10,676 bases of DNA, taken from NCBI GenBank assembly GCA_910586025.1, contig CAJUIO010000112.1, positions 1-10,676 on the forward strand, given 5' to 3'. The notes under the pieces were generated by a model. The model did no database searches, was not told where the DNA came from, and saw only the letters and a program-made list of their open reading frames with translations. The position numbers and the translations under genes are program-made. Positions within the stretch are counted from its first letter, which is position 1; each line of letters begins with the position of its first letter. Shown here piece by piece: positions 1 through 6,149 of this stretch. This DNA is from an uncultured Lachnospiraceae bacterium. GTDB taxonomy: Bacteria > Bacillota > Clostridia > Lachnospirales > Lachnospiraceae.

Positions 1-6
1 GGAGGA
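1..6 (+). promoter_or_regulatory. Ribosome binding site of hsdM
   Basis: GGAGGA lies 6 bases before the ATG at 13. It fixes the hsdM start and shows that the gene is complete at its 5' end. The promoter must lie upstream of the window. Confidence 0.85.
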
Positions 7-12
7 AAACAC

Positions 13-1545
13 ATGATAACGGGCGCAATCAAAAATAAAGTGGATAAGATCTGGACGGATATCTGGGCGGGCGGTATCACAAATCCCCTGACAGTCATTG
101 AACAGCTGACTTATCTTATGTTCATCCGGTCTCTGGATGAAAAGGAGCTGGAGAGCGAAGAATTTGAAAATATGACCGGCGAAAAGATGAATAAGATCTT
201 TCCCCAGTCTCCGGCGGGGCAGTCCATGCGTTGGAGTAAATTTAAAAACAGTGATCCCCGTGATATTTATGACATCATTGCGCAGAGGGTATTTCCCGCT
301 ATCAAGAATATGAAGCATGGATGCCTGCCGGACTTTACGCAGCAAGGTGAAATCGCAGATGCTACGGAAGGGGCAGGAGGCGATGAAAAGAGCGATACGG
401 CCTTTGCCCGTTATATGAGCGATGCCATGTTTTTGATACCCACGCCCCAGGTGCTTCAAAAAATCATCACGGGATTGGATGATCTTTATGAACATGATAT
501 TGCGGATCTTGATATGCAGGGCGATCTCTATGAGTATATGCTGGGAAAACTGGCCACAGCCGGACAGAACGGGCAGTTTCGGACTCCCAAGCATATCCGG
601 GAAATGATGGTGGAATTGCTGCGGCCTGCGCCGGAGGATTCCATCTGTGATCCGGCCTGCGGCACGGCGGGCTTTCTGGTTTCCGCCTCCGAATATATCC
701 GCAGAAATTTTGAGGATACCATGAGTTCCGAGCAGTGGGAGCATTTTGCGGGCGGCGCTTTTACCGGCTTTGACACGGATCGCACCATGCTGCGGATTTC
801 GGCAATGAATCTGATGCTTCATTCCATCAGTCATCCGGAGATTGATTACAGGGACAGCGTTTCCAAGCAGAATCAGATCAGCGACAGGTTTACCATATGT
901 CTGGCGAATCCGCCTTTTAAGGGAACGGTGGATGCGGAGAGTATTCATGACAACCTCAAGGCTGTTACCAATACCAAAAAGACGGAGCTTCTGTTTCTGG
1001 TATTGTTCCTGCGGATGTTGAAAAAGGGCGGCCAATGTGCCTGTATCGTACCGGACGGAGTTCTGTTTGGCTCCTCAAAGGCGCATAAAGCCATTCGCCA
1101 GGAGTTGGTGGAGAATCACCAGCTGCGGGCAGTGATCTCCATGCCGTCCGGCGTGTTTAAGCCCTATGCAGGTGTTTCCACTGCTGTGCTGGTGTTTACC
1201 AAGACCGGCGCAGGCGGCACGGATAATGTCTGGTTTTATGATATGAAGGCTGACGGATTCAGTCTGGATGACAAGCGAAGTGAGATTACCGATAATGATA
1301 TTCCCGACATTATCAGCCGTTTCCACAATCTGGAGCAGGAGGCCGGCCGCCAGCGCACCGATCAAAGCTTCTTTGTGCCAAAGCAGGAGATTGCCGATAA
1401 CGATTATGATCTTTCTATCAACAAGTACAAGAAGGTGGAGTATAAACCCGTGGAGTATCCGTCAACGGCTGAAATTATGGCGGATTTGCATGAGCTGGAG
1501 CTGGAGATTGAGAAAGGGCTGGCGGAATTGGAGGAGATGCTGTGA
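13..1545 (+). CDS. hsdM: Type I restriction-modification DNA methyltransferase subunit HsdM
   Basis: N6-adenine DNA methyltransferase subunit. With HsdS it forms the modification enzyme that methylates adenines in a split target, and with HsdR the restriction complex. The 510-residue length is normal for HsdM. Residues 1 to about 140 fit the helical HsdM N-terminal domain (start ITGAIKNKVDKIWTDIW). The SAM-binding motif I is DPACGTAGF at residues 213-221. The catalytic motif IV of N6-adenine methyltransferases is NPPF at 299-302. A Glu-rich helical tail (about 485-510) is typical of the HsdS-contacting end. Start ATG 13 has a strong ribosome binding site. The stop overlaps the GTG start of hsdS by 4 bases, so the two are translationally coupled. 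No damage is seen, and its GC content looks higher than that of the hsdS that follows. Confidence 0.97.
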   Translation: MITGAIKNKVDKIWTDIWAGGITNPLTVIEQLTYLMFIRSLDEKELESEEFENMTGEKMNKIFPQSPAGQSMRWSKFKNSDPRDIYDIIAQRVFPAIKNMKHGCLPDFTQQGEIADATEGAGGDEKSDTAFARYMSDAMFLIPTPQVLQKIITGLDDLYEHDIADLDMQGDLYEYMLGKLATAGQNGQFRTPKHIREMMVELLRPAPEDSICDPACGTAGFLVSASEYIRRNFEDTMSSEQWEHFAGGAFTGFDTDRTMLRISAMNLMLHSISHPEIDYRDSVSKQNQISDRFTICLANPPFKGTVDAESIHDNLKAVTNTKKTELLFLVLFLRMLKKGGQCACIVPDGVLFGSSKAHKAIRQELVENHQLRAVISMPSGVFKPYAGVSTAVLVFTKTGAGGTDNVWFYDMKADGFSLDDKRSEITDNDIPDIISRFHNLEQEAGRQRTDQSFFVPKQEIADNDYDLSINKYKKVEYKPVEYPSTAEIMADLHELELEIEKGLAELEEML

Positions 1546-2627
1546 GGGTGAGATTTTCAGATGTCCTTAATATTATTAATGGCAAGAATCAGAAACAAGT
1601 GGAAAACCCTAATGGAAAATACCCTATATATGGCAGCGGTGGAATTATGGGATATGCGGATTCCTATATTTGTGAGCCCAATACAGTTATTATTGGAAGA
1701 AAAGGCAGTATTAACAAGCCGATTTATGTCGAAGTGCCTTTTTGGAACGTAGATACGGCATTTGGATTATATGCAGATAAATCAAAACTGATTCCTAAGT
1801 ATTTATATTATTTTTGCGAAAAATTTGATTTTGAAAAATTGAGCACAACGGTTACAATTCCAAGTCTTACGAAAGCGAATTTATTAGATATTGAAATGCA
1901 GCTTCCTCCACTTGATGAACAATATAGAATTGTAGGAGTTTTAGATAAAGTTTGTGGTCTAATAGTTAAACGTCAGTCTCAATTGAATATGCTAGATGAA
2001 TTAGTCAAATCCCGGTTTATCGAGATGTTTGGGGATCCGGTTGCCAATCCGCACGGATTTAAAAGAGTAACTCTTTCTGAATTAGCTGAGATAAAGATTG
2101 GCCCATTTGGTTCATTACTGCACAAGGAAGACTACATTGAGGGAGGGCATCCTCTCTTGAATCCATCTCACATAATTGACGGAAAAGTTGCTCCGGATAG
2201 CAAACTGACAATTTCTGATAAAAAATATGCTGAGCTTGAAGCTTATCATTTACACGTTGGTGATGTGATTATGGGACGCAGAGGAGAGATGGGACGTTGC
2301 GCTGTTGTTCCTTACGAAGGTTTCTTGTGTGGAACTGGTAGTCTGCTGATTAGGGTACGCGGTGAAGTGACAGCAGACTATATACAGAAAATAATCTCTT
2401 TCCCGTCGTTTAAGAAGGCTATTGAGGATATGGCAGTGGGACAGACAATGCCCAATTTAAACGTTCCTATTGTGTCGAGATTTCAGATTATTAAACCTCC
2501 AGTCAAAGTGCAGAATAGTTATTATACCTTTGTAAAACAGACCGACAAATTGGAATTGGTGGCTCAAAAAAGCCTGGAAAAGCTTGAAATACTAAAAAAA
2601 TCACTGATGCAGCAGTATTTCGGATAA
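1542..2627 (+). CDS. hsdS: Type I restriction-modification specificity subunit HsdS (expressed copy)
   Basis: DNA-recognition subunit; its two target-recognition domains (TRDs) read the two halves of the methylation and cleavage site. At 361 residues it is slightly short for the family. TRD1 spans about residues 1-130, with the family signature VDTAFGL near residue 70. A central helical conserved region follows (LDEQYRIVGVLDKV onward, to SRFIEMFGDP near 165). TRD2 spans about 170-330. The C-terminal helix ends KSLMQQYFG, the usual HsdS ending. GTG 1542 overlaps the hsdM stop, with GGAGGAG at 1530-1536; GTG 1548 is an alternative start. Bases 2008-2557, from the end of the central helix through TRD2, are repeated exactly at 4708-5257. 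The TRD1 part is visibly AT-richer than hsdM and hsdR, in keeping with frequent exchange of TRDs. Confidence 0.95.
   Translation: MRVRFSDVLNIINGKNQKQVENPNGKYPIYGSGGIMGYADSYICEPNTVIIGRKGSINKPIYVEVPFWNVDTAFGLYADKSKLIPKYLYYFCEKFDFEKLSTTVTIPSLTKANLLDIEMQLPPLDEQYRIVGVLDKVCGLIVKRQSQLNMLDELVKSRFIEMFGDPVANPHGFKRVTLSELAEIKIGPFGSLLHKEDYIEGGHPLLNPSHIIDGKVAPDSKLTISDKKYAELEAYHLHVGDVIMGRRGEMGRCAVVPYEGFLCGTGSLLIRVRGEVTADYIQKIISFPSFKKAIEDMAVGQTMPNLNVPIVSRFQIIKPPVKVQNSYYTFVKQTDKLELVAQKSLEKLEILKKSLMQQYFG
2008..2557 (+). repeat. 550-bp perfect direct repeat, copy 1 (hsdS TRD2)
   Basis: Read base by base, 2008-2557 equals 4708-5257 with no mismatch. The offset is 2,700 bases, which keeps the reading frame. The left boundary lies at AATCCCGG in the central conserved region. 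The right boundary lies at TTGGAATT in the start of the C-terminal helix. Both boundaries fall in conserved HsdS segments, where TRD swaps normally occur. Confidence 0.97.
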
Positions 2628-2640
2628 GAAGGAGCTGAAA

Positions 2641-3111
2641 ATGGAGAAAATAATTGTATATCATGGCGGTTCTCAAATTGTAGAGACTCCGGAAATACGG
2701 ATTACCAGGTTTAACAAAGATTTTTATTTTGGATTTTACTGTACAATTATGAGAAAACAGGCAGAGCGGTGGGCAACGAGATATGGAAAAATGGGTTATG
2801 TGAATCTGTATGAGTATTGTCCGGATGAGAGTTTAAAGATGCTCAAATTCGATAAGATGACAGAGGAATGGCTGGATTTTATTGCCGCTTGCCGCATTGG
2901 AAAGGCGCATGACTATGATATTGTGGAAGGCCCTATGGCAGATGATACGATTTTCAATTATGTACAGGGGTTTATAGACGGAAAATATTCGAGAACCGCT
3001 TTTTGGGAGTTAGCGAAATTCAAACATCCTACGCATCAGATCAGTTTCCATACGGCACGGGCATTAACTACCTTGAAATTTATGGAAGGAATACCAGTTT
3101 ATGAAGAATAA
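2641..3111 (+). CDS. DUF3990 family protein, probable ADP-ribosyltransferase-fold toxin
   Basis: The 156-residue protein matches the DUF3990 pattern from memory: VYHGGS at residues 6-11, DFYFGFYCT at 27-35, a QAERWA segment at 40-45, YDIVEGPMADD at 92-102 and HQISFHT at 132-138. DUF3990 is placed in the ADP-ribosyltransferase superfamily. His8, Tyr33 and Gln133 are plausible counterparts of the H-Y-[EQ] active-site triad, but this is inference. There is no signal peptide or membrane segment, so it should be cytoplasmic. AAGGAG at 2629-2634 supports the ATG. It starts 13 bases after hsdS and overlaps the next gene by 11 bases, so it is probably cotranscribed with hsdMS and acts as a toxin with the next gene as antitoxin. 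The family match is fairly sure; the toxin role is inferred from this pairing. Confidence 0.72.
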   Translation: MEKIIVYHGGSQIVETPEIRITRFNKDFYFGFYCTIMRKQAERWATRYGKMGYVNLYEYCPDESLKMLKFDKMTEEWLDFIAACRIGKAHDYDIVEGPMADDTIFNYVQGFIDGKYSRTAFWELAKFKHPTHQISFHTARALTTLKFMEGIPVYEE

Positions 3112-3538
3112 CAGTGATTTGTTTTTTTTATGCAGCCTAATTGAATATATTGCAAGACGAACGAAAAATCGAAGATCAGACGTGGTAAATCGGCTGGGAG
3201 ATGACCTTTCCCGTATTTATGAATATGCAGATGTTTTTCATTGTGAACCGATAGAAAAGGTTGCAGATGATTTTATGCAAAAAGATGCAATATCAGAGGG
3301 GAATTATGACAATTTATCCAAATGCAAATATATAATACCTGATTACTGGGATATAGGCGAGGTTTTTGCGCGGCTCATTGAAGACTGCTATGAAGAGGAA
3401 AATATCATAAAAGGAATAAAAGAGGTATACGCATCCTGGATGGCGGAGAAAATTTTGAATTTCAATTCTGATCTGTATTATCAGTCCAGAGAGTATCTGG
3501 CGGTCTGTTATAAAGAAGGAAAGCTGTTATTGGCATAA
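3101..3538 (+). CDS. Small DUF3791-like protein, putative antitoxin partner of the DUF3990 protein
   Basis: The 145-residue acidic soluble protein has an N-terminal helical segment FLCSLIEYIARRTKNRRSDV (residues 9-28), followed by an ADVFHCEPIEKVADDF stretch. This fits the family commonly found beside DUF3990 genes in Firmicutes; I recall it as DUF3791-like but cannot confirm the profile. The C-terminal half (YWDIGEVFARLIED, then NSDLYYQSREYL) is not a domain I can name. The ATG overlaps the DUF3990 stop by 11 bases, with AAGGA at 3086-3090, so translation is coupled. Its position and size suggest the immunity or antitoxin component, but no biochemical motif proves it. No obvious terminator follows. 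Confidence 0.65.
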   Translation: MKNNSDLFFLCSLIEYIARRTKNRRSDVVNRLGDDLSRIYEYADVFHCEPIEKVADDFMQKDAISEGNYDNLSKCKYIIPDYWDIGEVFARLIEDCYEEENIIKGIKEVYASWMAEKILNFNSDLYYQSREYLAVCYKEGKLLLA

Positions 3539-3579
3539 TATCGGCTGTTTTCGTTGACACAGGAGCTCGGAAAGCAACA

Positions 3580-3654
3580 TGGCACATTGTTTGTTTTGAT
3601 GAGGCAAGGGAGGACTATGCTTACTGGCAAACGCAAGAAGAATGTTTCGAATGA
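3580..3654 (+). pseudogene. Remnant of a YoeB/Txe-family toxin (N-terminal fragment)
   Basis: Read from 3580 this frame gives WHIVCFDEAREDYAYWQTQ and then EECFE and a TGA at 3652. The family's N terminus has the characteristic 'AWEDYLYWQTQDKKTLKRIN' type of sequence, so EAREDYAYWQTQ is a clear trace of it. No ATG opens this frame: the ATG at 3579 is one base out of frame and meets stops after a few codons. Everything past the first fifth of the toxin is missing. The 35 bases upstream may hold the tail of the matching antitoxin, but I cannot establish that. Function is lost; it marks a former toxin-antitoxin module in the variable island. Confidence 0.6.
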
Positions 3655-3671
3655 CTTTTAATTGGTGTAGG

Positions 3672-3708
3672 ATGATGATATACCATAAGAAAAGGAGTGT
3701 ATCATCAT
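3672..3708 (+). promoter_or_regulatory. Hairpin that holds the recombinase start codon, with Shine-Dalgarno in its loop
   Basis: ATGATGATATAC (3672-3683) pairs with GTGTATCATCAT (3697-3708) over 12 positions, with a single G-U wobble. The 13-base loop contains the AAAGGA of the ribosome binding site (3691-3696). The right arm covers the first two bases of the ATG at 3707. Such a structure in the mRNA could limit recombinase translation; alternatively the DNA palindrome could be a protein-binding site. Confidence 0.6.
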
Positions 3709-4702
3709 GAAAGAACAGCTTACCACTGAGATAACCCGTCAAATGCTGCCATATCTGGATAATGCCCAGATGGAACAGCTGCAGGAAGTACTGTCGCACT
3801 GTTTTTGGGGTGTGCAGATCACTTCTGACCCGGATGCAGTACAGCATAAGGAAAAAGAAACAAATTCAGAACTGCTGGAAATGTTTATTTCGGCGAAGCG
3901 TGTGGAGGGTTGCAGCGAAAAAACACTGAAATATTACAAGGTAACAATTGTACGGCTTTTTGATGTAATGGATATGCATGTTACCCATATGAAAACAGAT
4001 GATCTTCGCAATTATCTTTCTGACTATCAGCAGACCAGCCAGTGCACCAAAGCGAATATTGACAATATAAGGCGTATTCTTTCCAGTTTTTTTGCATGGC
4101 TGGAGGATGAAAATTACATTATAAAGAGTCCGGTGCGCAGAATACATAAAATTAAATCGAGCAAGGTCGTAAAGGAAACTTACAGTGATGAATCTATGGA
4201 AATCATTCGTGATCAATGCGGCTGTCTGCGTGACCTGGCTCTGATTGATCTGCTGGCTTCCACCGGAATGCGTGTCGGAGAACTGGTACGTCTGAACAGA
4301 GATGATATAGATTTTGAAAACAGGGAATGTGTTGTGTTTGGTAAAGGCAGCAAAGAGCGGCCCGTTTATTTTGATGCCAGGACGAAAATACATCTAAAGA
4401 ATTATTTGGATAGCAGAATAGATGACGAGGATGCTTTGTTCGTATCACTTCTATTTCCTCACAAAAGATTGGAAATCAGTGGTGTCGAGATACGATTGCG
4501 AGAGCTTGGGAGAAAACTTGGAATCACAAAGGTACATCCGCATAAATTCCGACGTACATTGGCTACACGGGCTATCGATAAGGGAATGCCCATTGAGCAG
4601 GTGCAAAGATTGCTCGGGCATGCTAAAATCGATACAACGATGCAGTATGCAATGGTCAATCAGAACAATGTGAAGATATCCCACAGAAAATATATTGGTT
4701 AA
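3707..4702 (+). CDS. Tyrosine recombinase/integrase (XerC/XerD-like)
   Basis: Site-specific recombinase that cuts and rejoins DNA through a phosphotyrosine link. Of its 331 residues, about 1-45 are a variable N terminus (KEQLTTEITRQMLPYLDNAQ). Residues 60-145 are the SAM-like core-binding domain (EMFISAKRVEGCSEKTLKYY onward). Residues 160-325 are the catalytic domain. All catalytic residues are visible: Arg189 in STGMRVGEL, the beta-hairpin Lys in FGKGSKERPVY, HKFR at 279-282, His305 in LLGHAKIDTT and nucleophile Tyr314 in TMQYAMV. Start ATG 3707 is preceded by AAAGGAG at 3691-3697. The stop codon is immediately followed by the truncated hsdS copy. Its place between two direct hsdS repeats suggests that it drives hsdS exchange. 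It is not linked to phage genes here, so phage integration is less likely. Confidence 0.93.
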   Translation: MKEQLTTEITRQMLPYLDNAQMEQLQEVLSHCFWGVQITSDPDAVQHKEKETNSELLEMFISAKRVEGCSEKTLKYYKVTIVRLFDVMDMHVTHMKTDDLRNYLSDYQQTSQCTKANIDNIRRILSSFFAWLEDENYIIKSPVRRIHKIKSSKVVKETYSDESMEIIRDQCGCLRDLALIDLLASTGMRVGELVRLNRDDIDFENRECVVFGKGSKERPVYFDARTKIHLKNYLDSRIDDEDALFVSLLFPHKRLEISGVEIRLRELGRKLGITKVHPHKFRRTLATRAIDKGMPIEQVQRLLGHAKIDTTMQYAMVNQNNVKISHRKYIG

Positions 4703-5300
4703 TTGCCAATCCCGGTTTATCGAGATGTTTGGGGATCCGGTTGCCAATCCGCACGGATTTAAAAGAGTAACTCTTTCTGAATTAGCTGAGATAAAGATTG
4801 GCCCATTTGGTTCATTACTGCACAAGGAAGACTACATTGAGGGAGGGCATCCTCTCTTGAATCCATCTCACATAATTGACGGAAAAGTTGCTCCGGATAG
4901 CAAACTGACAATTTCTGATAAAAAATATGCTGAGCTTGAAGCTTATCATTTACACGTTGGTGATGTGATTATGGGACGCAGAGGAGAGATGGGACGTTGC
5001 GCTGTTGTTCCTTACGAAGGTTTCTTGTGTGGAACTGGTAGTCTGCTGATTAGGGTACGCGGTGAAGTGACAGCAGACTATATACAGAAAATAATCTCTT
5101 TCCCGTCGTTTAAGAAGGCTATTGAGGATATGGCAGTGGGACAGACAATGCCCAATTTAAACGTTCCTATTGTGTCGAGATTTCAGATTATTAAACCTCC
5201 AGTCAAAGTGCAGAATAGTTATTATACCTTTGTAAAACAGACCGACAAATTGGAATTTGCCATTGTGAAAAAGTTAAAAAAGACACAACTATTGCTTTGA
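4695..5300 (+). CDS. Truncated second hsdS (TRD2 half), probable silent specificity cassette
   Basis: About 201 codons encode only the end of the central conserved region (SRFIEMFGDP), the full TRD2 and a different C-terminal helix ending KLEFAIVKKLKKTQLLL. TRD1 is absent. The only start codon before the homology is TTG at 4695, which overlaps the recombinase end and has no Shine-Dalgarno; an in-frame ATG at 4725 is also poorly placed. The gene is therefore probably not translated well and serves as a DNA donor. Bases 4708-5257 are identical to the expressed hsdS. The tail stops at TGA 5298, short of the usual LMQQYFG-type ending. In the +1 frame ESFIPQ follows, which resembles the missing ending, so a single-base frameshift probably shortened it. 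A half-HsdS can dimerise functionally in some systems, so a product cannot be excluded. Confidence 0.8.
   Translation: MVNCQSRFIEMFGDPVANPHGFKRVTLSELAEIKIGPFGSLLHKEDYIEGGHPLLNPSHIIDGKVAPDSKLTISDKKYAELEAYHLHVGDVIMGRRGEMGRCAVVPYEGFLCGTGSLLIRVRGEVTADYIQKIISFPSFKKAIEDMAVGQTMPNLNVPIVSRFQIIKPPVKVQNSYYTFVKQTDKLEFAIVKKLKKTQLLL
4708..5257 (+). repeat. 550-bp perfect direct repeat, copy 2
   Basis: Identical to 2008-2557 and in the same orientation. Just outside the left edge is TTGCCAATCC at 4703-4712, a sequence that recurs inside the repeat at 4741-4750 (and at 2041-2050 in copy 1). Perfect identity over 550 bases of a fast-evolving TRD implies very recent duplication, gene conversion or recombination. 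Confidence 0.97.
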
Positions 5301-5328
5301 AAGTTTTATTCCGCAGGAGAAACCCAAA

Positions 5329-5910
5329 ATGACCAGAGTTTATTTCGTGCGCCATGCACAACCCAATTTTAATAATCATGATGACTTAACAAGGGAATTG
5401 ACAGAACAGGGCAGGCGAGACAGAAAATTAGTGACTGCATTTTTGAAGGTTAAGGAAATTGGTGCTGTTTTCTCAAGCCCGTATAAAAGAGCCGTTGATA
5501 CCATAAAAGAATTTGCTGATGCTCAGGGGATGGAGATAGAGCTGGTCAGTGATTTCAGGGAGCGGAAGGTTGGAGATCTGTGGATAGAGAATTTTGACAG
5601 TTTTTGCAAAAGGCAATGGGATGATTTTGACTATAAACTTCCGGCAGGGGAGTCTCTTAGGGAAGTGCAGGAACGAAATATCAGGGCTCTGAATCGGATT
5701 GTAGAGAGATATTTGGACGGCAATATCGTAATTGGCACTCATGGAACGGCGCTGAGCACCATTATCCGTTATTTCGATTCTTCTTTTGGCTATAATGAAT
5801 TTAATCAGATTAAGAATTTGATGCCCTGGATCGTCATGATTTCCTTTGACCATAATGCTTGTACGGAAATTAAAAAGTATAATCTGTTTGAACGGTACAA
5901 AATTAAGTAA
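5329..5910 (+). CDS. Histidine phosphatase family protein (phosphoglycerate mutase-like)
   Basis: The 193-residue cytoplasmic enzyme belongs to the branch-1 histidine phosphatase superfamily. The catalytic RHAQ is at residues 8-11 (His9 is phosphorylated during the reaction). SSPYKRAVDT near residues 49-58 carries the conserved Arg. GTHGTALS near 136-143 holds the second catalytic His (138). These residues are intact, so it should be an active phosphomonoesterase, but the substrate cannot be told from sequence. AGGAGA at 5315-5320 supports ATG 5329. It begins 28 bases after the truncated hsdS, with no stop between the two in its own frame. It is not a known part of type I systems and is probably a passenger gene, or the original neighbour of the cassette. 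Confidence 0.88.
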   Translation: MTRVYFVRHAQPNFNNHDDLTRELTEQGRRDRKLVTAFLKVKEIGAVFSSPYKRAVDTIKEFADAQGMEIELVSDFRERKVGDLWIENFDSFCKRQWDDFDYKLPAGESLREVQERNIRALNRIVERYLDGNIVIGTHGTALSTIIRYFDSSFGYNEFNQIKNLMPWIVMISFDHNACTEIKKYNLFERYKIK

Positions 5911-6097
5911 TTGCCATAGGCGGATCTTTTTCATATGAATACGTGAAAAGTTTTCCTTATGGGGAATTCCTCCAGAGGACATGTAGCTATGATGTCGCTG
6001 CTCTTTCATGCGCACGGCGATGCGGTTTATTATGATAGTGTAATATTGGATATAGTTGAGGGTTTTTGTGAAAAGTATACTTATGTGTATGTTTTCA
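5911..6097. other. Non-coding stretch after the phosphatase gene
   Basis: This is the first part of the 508-base gap between the phosphatase and the antitoxin. It has only a 65-codon open frame (5959-6156) without a convincing ribosome binding site or family resemblance. A short AT-rich inverted repeat (CTTTTTCA near 5927 with TGAAAAG near 5944) could weakly act as a terminator. Nothing else is recognisable. The rest of the gap holds the promoter and the palindromic element listed separately. Confidence 0.5.
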
Positions 6098-6126
6098 TTG
6101 TTTATGGCGCACAATTATGCTATAAT
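6098..6126 (+). promoter_or_regulatory. Strong sigma-70/sigma-A-type promoter for the toxin-antitoxin operon
   Basis: The -35 box TTGTTT (6098-6103), a 17-base spacer and a perfect -10 box TATAAT (6121-6126), preceded by an extended -10 TG (6118-6119), form a near-consensus promoter. It points toward the antitoxin. Transcription should start near 6133, so the palindromic element becomes part of the 5' leader. Confidence 0.75.
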
Positions 6127-6127
6127 T
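6113..6127. promoter_or_regulatory. Palindrome over the -10 box, possible autoregulation operator
   Basis: AATTAT, three bases (GCT), then ATAATT form a perfect 6-bp inverted repeat centred on the -10 region. YefM/Phd antitoxins usually repress their own promoter by binding such palindromes. Here the role is inferred from position only, and AT-rich -10 boxes give such palindromes by chance fairly easily. Confidence 0.35.
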
Positions 6128-6136
6128 ATGACACAT

Positions 6137-6149
6137 CTAAAATTGTGAA
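6137..6149 (+). repeat. Left flanking direct repeat of the palindromic element
   Basis: CTAAAATTGTGAA differs by one A from CTAAAAATTGTGAA at 6384-6397 on the other side of the palindromic element. It is consistent with a 13- to 14-bp target duplication made at insertion. Confidence 0.5.

Noticed and set aside
3554..3582. TTGACA at 3554 as the -35 box of a recombinase promoter
   Set aside because: No acceptable -10 box occurs at 16-18 bases (ACATGG at 17), so no promoter is claimed.
3707..4702. Prophage or integrative element integrase
   Set aside because: No phage, conjugation or attachment-site features are present, and the gene abuts an hsdS cassette, so a local hsdS-shuffling role fits better.
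2008..5257. Inverting hsdS shufflon (inversion between hsdS copies)
   Set aside because: The two copies are in the same orientation and I found no inverted copy of the TRD or of its borders in the window, so inversion alone cannot operate here.
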